Origin: JAJYUU01 sp963822955 | Lineage (GTDB): Bacteria > Actinomycetota > Actinomycetes > Streptosporangiales > Streptosporangiaceae | Direction: 5' to 3' | Assembly (NCBI GenBank): GCA_963822955.1 | Contig: CAWGJS010000007.1 | Span: 496,001 to 560,000, forward strand | DNA length: 64,000 bases | In this document: positions 47,532-56,916 of the stretch, piece by piece | How the letters are laid out: the number at the start of each line of letters is the position of its first letter | Position numbering within the stretch: the first letter of the stretch is position 1 | Notes under the pieces: model-generated | What the model saw: only the letters and a program-made list of their open reading frames with translations | Database searches by the model: none | Told to the model about the DNA's origin: nothing | Translations under genes and position numbers: made by a program

Positions 47532-48774
47532 CCTGTCTGCGGACGAGCCTGCCGTGCGCGACCTGCTGGACCTGGTCGCGACCGACCAGGCGCCGCCCAG
47601 CCGGATCGACCTTGATCTCGCGCGGCGGCGAGGCCGCCGCCTGCGCCGGCTGCGCCGGGTGTACTTGCCGGCTGCGGCGCCCGTCGCCGCCGCCGCGGCC
47701 GTAACGCTGATCGCCGCCCTGACGGCCGGCCTGTCCGGCTCGCACGCGCCGGCGAAACACCCGGCGAGCGGCCACCGGCGCACCGCGCCGATCGCCTCGC
47801 CGCACCGGTTCAGCCTGCTCAGGCCGTACGCCAGCTTTGGTTGGCTGCCGGCCGGCTTCCAGCTGGGCGATCAGTACGACCAGAGCACCGCGGAGACCGA
47901 CGTGACGGCGAGCGCACCGCTGTCCGACGGCCGCGCCTTGATGCTCGTGGTCGATGCCGCCGACCAGTGCCGGCTCGCGGGTCCCGAATCCCTGACCTAC
48001 CTGCAGGTGAGGTACCGGTTCCCGCACACGCTGAGCTGCGGCCAGCCGCTGACCGGCAGAGCACCTGACGTCAACGGCAGGACTGCCTACTGGAGCCTGC
48101 ACGGCAGCCTGGTCTGGGAGTACGGCGTGAATGCCTGGGCGATTCTGACCCCGATGGCCAACGGGGCAATCTGCGTGCACTGTGCCGCCTATCCACGTCT
48201 CAACGGCTGGTCCTACGTGCTGCCGAAGAACGGCCATCCTGCCGTCCGCCAGTCGGCCGTAGCCAGACGGCTGCTGGTCAAGATCGCGTCCGCGGTCCGG
48301 CTCGGGATCAGGCCCGCGGTCTACTACGGGTTCACGCTCGGCGGCCTCCCCGCGAGCTGGGAGCCATTCCGGGGCGACAGCCTGAGCAGTTTCACCGTCA
48401 TCGACGGAAAGCTGGTCAACGAAGGCTGGTCGGCCGGCCCCGCGGTGGACCCGACCGCGCTCGGCGTATCGGTCTGGCCGGCCAGCACTAGTGCCTATTC
48501 GTGCAAGGTCTACCCGGGCCAGACCAGCTACGTGACGGTCGACGGCACCTCGATGCTCCTGCGGACCATCGACCAGCCAGGCAAGCACGTGCAGTACCTG
48601 TGCGCGCGGAACTTCCGTGGCCTGGAAGTGCTCATCAGCCTGGACCTCAAAGTTCCGGGCACTGATGATCGCCGGTTGCCCGGTGCCGCGCAGGTTGGCG
48701 GTGTGTCCGCGGTCCTCCGGCACCTGCAGCTATTCGGACCCGACGTGGCCGACTGGCCGGCGCAGCAGCCGTAA
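47524..48774 (+). CDS. Single-span membrane protein, possible anti-sigma partner
   Basis: 416 residues: an N-terminal cytoplasmic segment of about 50 residues with basic RRRGRRLRRLRRV, one membrane helix (AAAPVAAAAAVTLIAALTAG) and a large external domain containing scattered cysteines (ADQCRL, HTLSCGQ, ICVHCA, YSCKVY, YLCARN). There is no zinc-binding HxxxCxxC anti-sigma motif, so the assignment as anti-sigma rests only on the 8-base overlap with the sigma gene and on topology. The external domain is unknown and could sense the cell surface. Confidence 0.7.
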   Translation: MHDLSADEPAVRDLLDLVATDQAPPSRIDLDLARRRGRRLRRLRRVYLPAAAPVAAAAAVTLIAALTAGLSGSHAPAKHPASGHRRTAPIASPHRFSLLRPYASFGWLPAGFQLGDQYDQSTAETDVTASAPLSDGRALMLVVDAADQCRLAGPESLTYLQVRYRFPHTLSCGQPLTGRAPDVNGRTAYWSLHGSLVWEYGVNAWAILTPMANGAICVHCAAYPRLNGWSYVLPKNGHPAVRQSAVARRLLVKIASAVRLGIRPAVYYGFTLGGLPASWEPFRGDSLSSFTVIDGKLVNEGWSAGPAVDPTALGVSVWPASTSAYSCKVYPGQTSYVTVDGTSMLLRTIDQPGKHVQYLCARNFRGLEVLISLDLKVPGTDDRRLPGAAQVGGVSAVLRHLQLFGPDVADWPAQQP

Positions 48775-48784
48775 GCTGCGCGAG

Positions 48785-49516
48785 CTACCGGTCGGCTGGC
48801 ACCATCGTGAGCCGGTCGATGGCCGCGATCACCTGATTGGTGTCGGACAGGTCAGTGAGGACCAGATCGGCGCCGGCGTCGCGCAGTTCGGGACCTGTGG
48901 CCCGGCCAGTCGCCACCGCGATACACCGCGCGCCACCGATGGCAGCCGCTTCGACGTCGCGCACGGCGTCCGCAATGTACACGGCCGACTGATCGCTGAC
49001 AGGAGCCCCGTACTTTTCCGCGGCCTGGCTCTTCACCAGCAGCAGCAATGAGCCGCGCGGGTAGGCGTCGGACCCGTAGCCGCCGACCTCGAGGTCAAAG
49101 AACCGGTCAAGGCCGAACGCACGCAGCTTCGCGGCCGCGTTTGGCCTGATGGTGCCGGTCAGGACAGTCTGCACGACGCCCGGCAGGCTGGCAGCGGCCG
49201 TGACCGCATCCAGGGCGCCGGGCAGCAGCCGCCCCTGCTGCAGTAGCTCGTCCTGGCGCAGCGCGAAGGCCGCCTCGAGCTCCCAGCAGTACCGGGCCAG
49301 CAGCTCGGCATCCGCCACCTCGTCCTCACCGGTCGGCACGTCGTTCAGGTACAGCGACTCGAAGAAGATCTCGGTGTCGCTGCGGCCCGCTAGCTGTGGC
49401 AGGGCCGCCAGCGAGCGGCCAGTCACCCGGCGGAAGGCGTCAGCGTACGCATCACGAGATACCCTGCCCACGTCCAGCAGGGTGAGATCGATGTTCCAGA
49501 GGACCAGACGGTCCAT
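48785..49516 (-). CDS. HAD-fold hydrolase-like protein with altered nucleophile
   Basis: 243 residues with the HAD layout: motif I LVLWNIDLTLLD, motif II VLTGTIRPN and motif IV VYIADAVRDVEAA. In motif I the catalytic aspartate (first D of DxDxT) is Asn8; the second, Asp10, is kept. Phosphatase activity is therefore doubtful. The rest resembles phosphoglycolate-phosphatase-type members. It is convergent with the membrane protein gene. Confidence 0.8.
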   Translation of the reverse strand: MDRLVLWNIDLTLLDVGRVSRDAYADAFRRVTGRSLAALPQLAGRSDTEIFFESLYLNDVPTGEDEVADAELLARYCWELEAAFALRQDELLQQGRLLPGALDAVTAAASLPGVVQTVLTGTIRPNAAAKLRAFGLDRFFDLEVGGYGSDAYPRGSLLLLVKSQAAEKYGAPVSDQSAVYIADAVRDVEAAAIGGARCIAVATGRATGPELRDAGADLVLTDLSDTNQVIAAIDRLTMVPADR

Positions 49517-49700
49517 GGCACACCTCCGGCGCGGAACAAGCGGTAGCGCACACAGTACGCAGCGCAGCTACTCCCCATGCTCGCAGCTAACCGCGAAGCT
49601 GGTTAGCGTGCTCGTTGCGAGCGTACCCGCCGGACCGGACAACTGGCGCAATCCACGCAACATTGATGTGAGTCCGCTGAAGCCGTATGCGGTGAGCCGC

Positions 49701-52700
49701 TCACCGCCAGTCCGGCAGCCAGAGCTTCACCGGCTCCTTGCGGCGCTGATCCACCAGCGCACCGGGCAGACCTTGAGGCCGGTCCGCCGGGGCGGGCAAG
49801 CTGTCGGCGGGCGGGGACGGGCGGGCAGCTCCCTGCTTGACGACCGTCCGGTCAGCGGCTCCCTCGCTGCCCCGGTCCGGCCCGGCGGCCGCGTGATCGG
49901 CCGGGGTCGGCTCGGTCTCCGAGACAGCTTGCTGGTACGCCTGGCGAACCTTGGCGACCTCAGCGTCGGGATTCTGGAACCAGCTGGTAGACCACAACCG
50001 GTGGTAGCGCCAGCCGAGGCGTTGCAGGTGCTCGCCTCGCAGCCGGTCTCGGTCCCGGACACTGCCCGACTGGCGATAGGACGCGCCGTCGGCCTCGATG
50101 GCCAGCACCATCCGCCCTGGATCGCTCGGGTGGGTGGCGGCGAAGTCAACCCGGTAGCCGCCGACTCCGTACTGCGGCACGACCTCGATGCCGGCTGCAG
50201 CCAGCCGACTCCGAACGTCGGCCTCGAACGAGTCCAGCTCGCCATTGCCCGATGCTTCCGGAGCGGACCCGCCTGAGCTGGCGTAATCCAGGTAATCGGC
50301 GAGCAGCCTGGCGCCCGCCTTCGTCACGCGCTCAGGGTCGACATCGTGACTGGAAAACGAGCTCACGAGCGTGAGCCGGTGCTTCGCCCGGGTGGCAGCC
50401 ACATTCAGCCTGCGCTCGCCGCCGTCTCGCAGCAACGGGCCCCACTGGTAGCGCATCCGGCCGTCATGGTGCTTGCCGTAGCCGATCGACAGGATGATGG
50501 CATCCCGCTCGTCGCCTTGGACTCGTTCCAGGTTCTTCACGAAGAAGGGCTCTGGCACGTCGTCCGGGAAGAACCCCTCCAGGTCCGAGTACTCGCTACC
50601 GTCGACGTCAGCCATCTCCGCGAGCGCCAGCCGGAGCGCCGCATCGATCCGCTCGGCGTGCTTGATGCCGAGCGCGATGACGCCGAGCGACTCCGCCGGG
50701 TGCTCCCGCGCGTGTTCGAGAATGAGCTCGACGACCTTGCTGACCTCGGCGTCGACCGACGTCTCCTGGCCCGAACCGGGACCCTGAGCGACCACTACGT
50801 GGCGGAGGCACTCGCCGGTGAAGACCCCTGGGAAGGTTGTCAGCGCGCCGCCGTAGATCCGCGTGTTGGAGAAGGCCACCAGCCGCTCATCGCGGCTGCG
50901 ATAGTGCCACGCCAGCGGCGCCGTGGGCAGCAGCGGCCTCAGTGCGTCCAGCACGGACTCAAAGCCAGCCCCGAAAGACACCAAACTGTCGCTGCCCTCG
51001 TCGCCCTCGTCCTCGTCCGGAGCGTCGCCCACCTGACGGAAGAAGTTGGTCGGCGGCAGCTGGCGGTCATCGCCGGCCACGACGATCTGATGGCCTCGCA
51101 TGATCGACGGAATCGCATCGGCGGGCACCACCTGGCTTGCCTCGTCGAAGATCACTACGTCGAAGAGCCTGGCCACCGGCAGCACCTGGCTCACCATCAG
51201 TGGTGACATCGCCCAGCATGGCTTAATCGCGAAGAGCACGTCACTGGTCTGGTCAAGCAGCCGCCGCAGCGGGACGTGGCCGCGTCGTAGTGCAGCCTGC
51301 TTGCGGATGACCCGGGCCTGGAGCGGGTGCCGGTCGCACGCCTCGAGCAGTGCCTCCGCCCAGGCCCGCCGCACCCGCGCCCGGTTAGCCCGCAGGTGCT
51401 GGACGTCGTGCACTCGGAAGTCGTCCGCGATCTCATCAAGCGCATCGCCCTGGTTGGCGGCGTAACGCGCATCGAGCACCCGCATCTGGTCCAGTATTGC
51501 GCTGTACCAGGCATGATCGAACGCTGCGGCAGCCAGGTCGGGTGCAGCTTCGCGGCGAGCCAGCTCGTCAAGCAGCTGGCCGAGGGACTTCTCACCGAAC
51601 CTGCTGGCCAGCTCATAAAGCCGAGGCAGGTTCCAGGCGGTGTCCTGGTCGGCGGCTAGATCGGCTGCGAATGGCAGCGGATCGGCCGGCAAGGTAATGA
51701 CCGCGCGCAACGCGGCGAGCTGAGCCTCGCAGTCTGCCCACAAGCCCATTAGCTCGTCCATGCGCGATGGCACTCGCGGCAGGCCGTTGTCGGTGCGCAG
51801 GTCGTGCCACAGGCTGAGCTGATGTGCCACCTCATCCAGCACCGATGACAACTGCTCGTCCGACAGCTCAGCACTCTGCGGGCCGGCCAGAGCGCGTGCC
51901 TCCTTGCGCAGCGCGCGGCGCTCGCGGAAGCCAAGCCCGACGCCGTCCCCGGTGGCCGTTGCCAGCCTGGCCGGATCGGCCTGGTAAATCTCGGACCCAA
52001 ACATGGCAGCCGTGGCCTGAGTGCCGGCGAACAGGCGCATCGTCGTGGTGACGTCGGGATAAGCCGTTGCTGGCCGCAGCCCGACCTCCAGGCACGCGCG
52101 CTGGACGCGGTCGATGAGCATCGGCAGGCCGCGGCTGCTCAGCCGGCTGGCAAGCTCGGTCGCCTGCCGGGCATCCTCGGCCGATCGCAGCGTCGCTCCG
52201 AACCACGGCGTGCTTCCTGGCCGCAGCCCGAAGCCGCCGAGGTGGGCGAACTCGCGAAGCTCGTCCCTGATCTCGTCCGCTTGTTCCCTGCCGATCCGCT
52301 CGGGGTTGTCGAGACGGATCTGCATGCGTGCACTGGCGGGCACGCCAAGCAGCGCGGACTGAACCTGATAAGGGCTCAGTCCCCACGGCTGATGCGGCTG
52401 GTGCAGGGCGGACACGTGGCGGCTTAGCCGCCGGTGCCGGTCGGTGAGCCGCCGGTGCAGGTCGCCGATCTCAGGCTCGGGTGTCTGCTGTGCCTCATCC
52501 ATGGCATCGCCGAGCTCACGGGCAATGCGCAACCGGTCCTTCGCCCCCTCGTGGATGTCCAGCACTACCTCGCCGAGGTTGGCCATCTTCAGCCTGGACA
52601 GCACGGCATCGATGGCAGCGCGCTTCTCGGCGACGAATAGCACCTTCCTGCCCTTGGCTACCAGGGCGGCGATCATGTTGGCGATCGTCTGGCTCTTGCC

Positions 52701-53633
52701 AGTGCCCGGCGGTCCGTGGATCACGAGACTGCGTCCGGCCAGCACCGTGTTAATCGCGTTGCGCTGCGAGGAATCGGCGTCCAGCACGGAGTAGTCCTGC
52801 TCGGGCGATTCCGGCGCCGGCTCGAGGCCAGGGTCGGCGCCCAATAGCTCCTGGGCGAGCGGGTCGCCCGCGATGGCGGCGACAACATCGCTCTCGGCAA
52901 GCAGCTCACCGGCCGCTTGGAGGTCTTGCACCATTGGCAGCTTCGCGTAGGTGAACGTGCCGATGACGAGCCGGTTGGTGATCTCGAAGCCAGGAACCTC
53001 GGCGGCGTCGGCCGCGCTGGTCAGCAGCTCACTGATCCGGTCGGGCTCTCCGCCCGCCAGGTCCTCCGTCGCTGCGCCGAAGACGGCGGCGAGCTTGTGC
53101 AGCAGGACCGGGTTGACTTCGTAATCCTCGTCCAGAATCAGATCGAAGTCGTCGTGCCGGGCTCTCGTCGGCGTGATCGTCAGGCCGCGCAGCAGCACCG
53201 GGGCAGCGGGCTCCAGGAACAGCTCGTCCCACCGGGCCAGGCCCGTAGCCAGGTAGCCCACTCGGATGCCGCGTTCCTCCTCGAGCTCGCGCGCCTTCCG
53301 ATATATGGCCTGGGCTCGCCTGATGGCATCCACACGTGCGTCCACGTCGTGAAAGAGCCGCGTGATCCGGCCCGAGGCGGTGCGCAGGAACTTGTCGACC
53401 GCCACCGGGTCCGCCGCAGCGAGGTCGAGAGTGCCGGCCCGGCGATCCTTGAAATACAGCAGCGTGTTCCGGCCGCCCAGGTCGGTCAGCGCATCGATCC
53501 AGCCTGCCTGCGCCGCTGCGACGAGGGCGGCACGCCGGGCATCGCGAGCGCTGTCAGGCTGATCGTCGGACGGCTCGCTCACCGCCTGGCTGTCACCATC
53601 ATCTGGCCGCGAAGCGACGGCGTACTCGGTCAT
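49701..53633 (-). CDS. DUF4011-type SF1 helicase with C-terminal Vsr-like nuclease
   Basis: 1310 residues, intact. The N-terminal 270 residues (ALTDLGGRNTLLYFKDRRAG and onward) fit the DUF4011 helicase-associated region. The SF1 helicase has Walker A HGPPGTGKSQTIANMI near residue 305, Walker B FDVVIFDEASQVVP near 830, GDDRQLPPTNFF, and helicase motifs VQGDERDAIILSIGYGK and LNVAATRAKHRLTLV. The last 150 residues before a disordered tail are a PD-(D/E)XK nuclease of the MTES_1575/Vsr type (YRVDFAATHPSD, then LAIEADGASYRQSG and RLGWRYHRLWST). Such single-protein helicase-nucleases are linked to anti-phage defence, for example the HEPN/helicase/Vsr type; here no partner gene adjoins it. It is flanked by metabolic genes. 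Confidence 0.85.
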   Translation of the reverse strand: MTEYAVASRPDDGDSQAVSEPSDDQPDSARDARRAALVAAAQAGWIDALTDLGGRNTLLYFKDRRAGTLDLAAADPVAVDKFLRTASGRITRLFHDVDARVDAIRRAQAIYRKARELEEERGIRVGYLATGLARWDELFLEPAAPVLLRGLTITPTRARHDDFDLILDEDYEVNPVLLHKLAAVFGAATEDLAGGEPDRISELLTSAADAAEVPGFEITNRLVIGTFTYAKLPMVQDLQAAGELLAESDVVAAIAGDPLAQELLGADPGLEPAPESPEQDYSVLDADSSQRNAINTVLAGRSLVIHGPPGTGKSQTIANMIAALVAKGRKVLFVAEKRAAIDAVLSRLKMANLGEVVLDIHEGAKDRLRIARELGDAMDEAQQTPEPEIGDLHRRLTDRHRRLSRHVSALHQPHQPWGLSPYQVQSALLGVPASARMQIRLDNPERIGREQADEIRDELREFAHLGGFGLRPGSTPWFGATLRSAEDARQATELASRLSSRGLPMLIDRVQRACLEVGLRPATAYPDVTTTMRLFAGTQATAAMFGSEIYQADPARLATATGDGVGLGFRERRALRKEARALAGPQSAELSDEQLSSVLDEVAHQLSLWHDLRTDNGLPRVPSRMDELMGLWADCEAQLAALRAVITLPADPLPFAADLAADQDTAWNLPRLYELASRFGEKSLGQLLDELARREAAPDLAAAAFDHAWYSAILDQMRVLDARYAANQGDALDEIADDFRVHDVQHLRANRARVRRAWAEALLEACDRHPLQARVIRKQAALRRGHVPLRRLLDQTSDVLFAIKPCWAMSPLMVSQVLPVARLFDVVIFDEASQVVPADAIPSIMRGHQIVVAGDDRQLPPTNFFRQVGDAPDEDEGDEGSDSLVSFGAGFESVLDALRPLLPTAPLAWHYRSRDERLVAFSNTRIYGGALTTFPGVFTGECLRHVVVAQGPGSGQETSVDAEVSKVVELILEHAREHPAESLGVIALGIKHAERIDAALRLALAEMADVDGSEYSDLEGFFPDDVPEPFFVKNLERVQGDERDAIILSIGYGKHHDGRMRYQWGPLLRDGGERRLNVAATRAKHRLTLVSSFSSHDVDPERVTKAGARLLADYLDYASSGGSAPEASGNGELDSFEADVRSRLAAAGIEVVPQYGVGGYRVDFAATHPSDPGRMVLAIEADGASYRQSGSVRDRDRLRGEHLQRLGWRYHRLWSTSWFQNPDAEVAKVRQAYQQAVSETEPTPADHAAAGPDRGSEGAADRTVVKQGAARPSPPADSLPAPADRPQGLPGALVDQRRKEPVKLWLPDWR

Positions 53634-53746
53634 GTGTGTCCTCCGGCGCGCTCAACCCAGAAGCGGACCGTAAGCTGCCCTCGGTTCAGCCAGATATGCG
53701 CTCGACCTTGCACCCGTTCCGTGCGTTATAAGTCGGCGCTGCTCAC

Positions 53747-55375
53747 CTAGCCCATGTGCGGGTAGCGATAGTCGACCGGCGGTGCGAACACCTCTTTGAT
53801 GGCCCGCGTGTTGACCCAGCGGATCAGGTTGAAGATCGAACCGGCCTTGTCGTTGGTGCCGCTCGCCCTGGCTCCGCCGAACGGCTGCTGTCCGACGACC
53901 GCTCCGGTGGGCTTGTCGTTGATGTAGAAGTTGCCGGCCGAGAATCGCAGCGCCTCGGTGGCGTGCGCGATCGCGGCCCGGTCCTGGGCGATGATCGAGC
54001 CGGTCAGCGCGTACGGCGCGACATCGGCGGCCTGGTTCACCACGGCCTCGTAGTCGGCATCCTCGAACACGTGCACGCCGAGAATCGGGCCGAAGTACTC
54101 GCGGGTGAAGATCTCGTCCATCGGGTCGCTTGAGGCCAGCACGGTCGGCTGCACGAAATAGCCCTCGGAGTCATCTGTGGTCCCGCCGGTCAGTACTGAG
54201 ATTGACGCCCGGTCCCTGGCTCTGGCGAGCGCGTCCGCGAGCCGGCCGAATGCCCGGTTGTCGATCACTGCGCCCATGAACAACGACAGGTCGGCGGACA
54301 CATCGCCCATGGTCAGCGCCTCGGTCGTGCCGATCAGATCGTCCTTCATCTTGGTCCAGACGCTGCGGGGCACGTACGCCCGTGACGCTGCGGAGCACTT
54401 CTGGCCCTGGTACTCGAACGCGCCTCGCACCAGCGCGGTGAGCAGCACGTCTGGGTCAGCCGACGAGTGCGCGATGACGAAGTCCTTGCCCCCGGTCTCG
54501 CCGACTAGCCGGGGGTATCCGCGATAGCCGGCGATGTTCTCGCCGACCGTCCGCCAGAGGTGCTGGAATGTCCCGGTTGACCCGGTGAAGTGCACCCCGG
54601 CGAGTTCGGCGTGCGGCAGCGCGACGCTGGACACCGCACTGCCGTCGCCGGTCACCATGTTGATCACGCCCGGCGGGAGGCCGGCGGCCTCGAGCAGGCG
54701 CATCAGGAAGTGCGCGGACAACTGCTGGGTGGGTGACGGCTTCCAGATCACCACATTGCCCATCAAGGCCGGTGCCGTCGGCAGGTTCGCGGCAATCGAG
54801 GTGAAGTTGAACGGCGTGATCGCCAGCACAAAACCCTCGAGCGGCCGGTATTCAAGGCGGTTCCAGGAACCGGGAGCACTGGCCGGCTGCTCAGCCAGCA
54901 GTCGCCGGGCGTAATGGGCGTTGTAGCGCCAGAAGTCGATGAGCTCGCAGGCGGCGTCGATCTCGGCCTGGTAGGCGGACTTGGACTGGCCGAGCACGGT
55001 CGCCGCGTTGATCGTCTGCCGCCATGGGCCCGCGAGCAGGTCGGCGGCCTTGAGGAAGATTGCCGCCCGGTCGTCGAACGACAGCGCACGCCAGCCGGGC
55101 GCTGCCTGCCGGGCTGCCTCGATGGCGGCCTCGACGTCGGCCGGGGTGGCATTGCGCAGCTGGCCAAGCACGTGACGGTGGTTATGCGGCTCGACGACGT
55201 CGATCGGCTCGCCTCCGGCCTGCCGCTGCTGGCCGCCGATGGTCATGGTCAAGTCAGCGCGCTCGCCCGCCAGTTCCTTGATCTTCTGCTCGAGCGCCGT
55301 GCGCTCCGGGCTGCCAGGGGCATAACCCTTGATCGGCTCGTTCCCGAAAAAAGGGACATTAGTGACAGCATCCAT
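53747..55375 (-). CDS. pruA: 1-pyrroline-5-carboxylate dehydrogenase
   Basis: 542 residues, the length of monofunctional P5C dehydrogenases. The enzyme oxidises glutamate-semialdehyde to glutamate with NAD. The catalytic base is in LVGETGGKDF, the nucleophilic cysteine in YQGQKCSAASR, the oxyanion Asn in TPFNFTSIA, and the C-terminal PFGGARASGTNDKAG is a P5CDH hallmark. It is monocistronic. No proline dehydrogenase gene is in the window. It feeds glutamate, which the large glutamate dehydrogenase can then deaminate. Confidence 0.95.
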   Translation of the reverse strand: MDAVTNVPFFGNEPIKGYAPGSPERTALEQKIKELAGERADLTMTIGGQQRQAGGEPIDVVEPHNHRHVLGQLRNATPADVEAAIEAARQAAPGWRALSFDDRAAIFLKAADLLAGPWRQTINAATVLGQSKSAYQAEIDAACELIDFWRYNAHYARRLLAEQPASAPGSWNRLEYRPLEGFVLAITPFNFTSIAANLPTAPALMGNVVIWKPSPTQQLSAHFLMRLLEAAGLPPGVINMVTGDGSAVSSVALPHAELAGVHFTGSTGTFQHLWRTVGENIAGYRGYPRLVGETGGKDFVIAHSSADPDVLLTALVRGAFEYQGQKCSAASRAYVPRSVWTKMKDDLIGTTEALTMGDVSADLSLFMGAVIDNRAFGRLADALARARDRASISVLTGGTTDDSEGYFVQPTVLASSDPMDEIFTREYFGPILGVHVFEDADYEAVVNQAADVAPYALTGSIIAQDRAAIAHATEALRFSAGNFYINDKPTGAVVGQQPFGGARASGTNDKAGSIFNLIRWVNTRAIKEVFAPPVDYRYPHMG

Positions 55376-55497
55376 CGCAGGCTCCCAGCTTCATCCGACG
55401 TCTATGGCGGCACCACCCATCGTGCCATGGGCACCCAAATCGGCCCCTTGCTAAGCGGCCGTGCAACGAAGCGGAAAGGAATGGGCAGGACGAGTGT

Positions 55498-56271
55498 GTG
55501 CTGCGTCTTACGCAACGCCTGGCCGCCGCCAAAGGTCCTGCTCGGCTAATTGGCGCGCGCAAGCCGGTTCCGGCCTGGGTGGTTGCCGCCGCAGTCCTGT
55601 CCGAAGTACTGCTGATCGGCGGCTGGCTCGTGGCTGGCGCGCTTCAGCCAGCCTCCTACAGCCCAGTGCAGCAGACCATGAGCGATCTCGCCGGCCAGAC
55701 CGCGACCGACCCGTGGGTGATGACCGCAGCATTGGTCGGGGTCGGCAGCTGCCAGCTCGCGACCGGCATCGGCCTGACCAGAGTTCCGGCGCCGGCCCGC
55801 ATGTTGCTGCTGCTCGCTGGCCTGTCGACTATCGGCGTCGCAGCGTCACCGGAGGCCGCCACCGGCCCCACACTGGGACACCTGGTCTTCGCCGTGTCAT
55901 GTGTTGTCACGACATTGGTGTGGCCGGTGTTCGTGGTACCCCGCGAGCCAGGCCAGCCGCAGGTCATGAGCATCTACAGCAACGTAGTTGTGACCGCTGT
56001 GTTCGCAGGGCTGTCGGGGTGGCTGCTGATCACCACCCAGGGCGGCGCCGACCTAGGGCTCGTCGAGCGTCTGACCTCATCGGTGCAAGGCCTGTGGCCG
56101 CTCATCGTCGCCGTGGTCCTCAGGCGGGCCGAGATGAGCCGGCCGGTCCATCCCAGCCGGCAGCCGTCACCCAGCTGGCAGCCGTCACCCAGCTGGCAGG
56201 TGTCACCCAGCTGGCAGGCCTCACCCACCCGGCAGCCAGCTCCCGGCGAGCAGGATTTAGTAACTAACTAG
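55498..56271 (+). CDS. DUF998 family membrane protein with a repeat tail
   Basis: 257 residues with six hydrophobic segments. The pattern SYSPVQQTMSDLAGQTATDPWVM at helix 2 fits DUF998 (frag-type membrane proteins of unknown role). The GTG at 55498 is the chosen start. The C-terminal tail of about 40 residues carries four tandem hexapeptides (QPSPSW, QPSPSW, QVSPSW, QASPTR) encoded by an 18-bp repeat. The stop at 56269 lies within the AACTAGTT palindrome region before the TetR gene. Confidence 0.75.
   Translation: MLRLTQRLAAAKGPARLIGARKPVPAWVVAAAVLSEVLLIGGWLVAGALQPASYSPVQQTMSDLAGQTATDPWVMTAALVGVGSCQLATGIGLTRVPAPARMLLLLAGLSTIGVAASPEAATGPTLGHLVFAVSCVVTTLVWPVFVVPREPGQPQVMSIYSNVVVTAVFAGLSGWLLITTQGGADLGLVERLTSSVQGLWPLIVAVVLRRAEMSRPVHPSRQPSPSWQPSPSWQVSPSWQASPTRQPAPGEQDLVTN
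56161..56232 (+). repeat. Four tandem 18-bp repeats
   Basis: Unit CAGCCGTCACCCAGCTGG occurs twice exactly (56161-56178, 56179-56196), once with two changes and once more degenerate. It lies in frame in the tail of the DUF998 gene and encodes Trp/Ser/Pro hexapeptides. Copy number may vary between strains. Confidence 0.85.
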
Positions 56272-56276
56272 TTGTT
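56262..56276. promoter_or_regulatory. Candidate operator before the second TetR gene
   Basis: AACTAACTAGTTGTT has a perfect 8-bp palindromic core (AACTAGTT, 56266-56273) and lies 16 bases before the TetR ATG at 56292. It may be the autoregulatory site. It is unlike the GACTGAAC operators of the other regulon. Confidence 0.4.
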
Positions 56277-56291
56277 TGATAAGCTCGCGGT

Positions 56292-56901
56292 ATGGCATCG
56301 CTGACAGGAACTCCGCCCGGCTCCGCGCCGCGCACGAGGAACCCACGGGCCACCAAAGCCAGGCTGGTGGCAGCCGCGACCGAAGAGTTCGCGGCCTTCG
56401 GGATCGCAGGCGCGAGAATTGACCGCATCGAGGCGGGCGCGAACGCGAACCGGGCGCTGATCTACTCGTATTTCGGCAGCAAGGACGGACTCTTCGATGC
56501 CGTCATGGACGCAGCCGTGGCCCAGGTCCTGGCCGAGGTGCCCTTCACTCCCGGGGATCTGCCCGGATATGCCGGCCGGCTATTCGATTTCCTCGTCGCG
56601 AACCCGCACCTGCTGCGTCTTGCCACCTGGCATCGCCTTGAGCGGGTCGGCACCGGCCGTGACACGCCGGGGCTGACTGATTCGCACCGGGTTAACACTG
56701 CTGCTCTCGCTGACGAGCAAGCCCGGCATGCGGCGCCGTCCTCGTTCGCGGCTGAGGACCTCTACGTCTTCACCCTCGGCCTGGCCAGCGCCTGGATGCC
56801 CGGCCAGTCCCTACGCTCCCGCGGCCGCAGTGGCCGGCGAGCCCGAGCGCCACCGCGCGGCGGTCGTCACCGCCGTCCGGCGCCTGACCAGCCCGCACTA
56901 A
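56292..56901 (+). CDS. TetR family transcriptional regulator, one frame break near the C-terminus
   Basis: About 203 residues. The DNA-binding domain is clear: RLVAAATEEFAAFGIAGARI, then RIEAGANANRALIYSYFGSKDGLF. The ligand domain follows (YAGRLFDFLVANPHLLRLAT). The frame changes near 56800-56815; after it the C-terminus reads YAPAAAVAGEPERHRAAVVT, then AVRRLTSPH and TAA at 56901, 16 bases before the SDR gene. It probably represses that SDR and itself. Confidence 0.8.
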
Positions 56902-56916
56902 CCCGAGGAGGAACTC

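Noticed and set aside
46962..48774. Calling the membrane protein after the sigma factor a zinc-type anti-sigma factor
   Set aside because: No HxxxCxxC motif is present. Only the gene overlap and the single membrane helix support the idea, so it is recorded as possible only.
56161..56232. Short direct repeats as a possible CRISPR array
   Set aside because: The units are contiguous with no spacers, lie in a coding frame and no cas genes are near.
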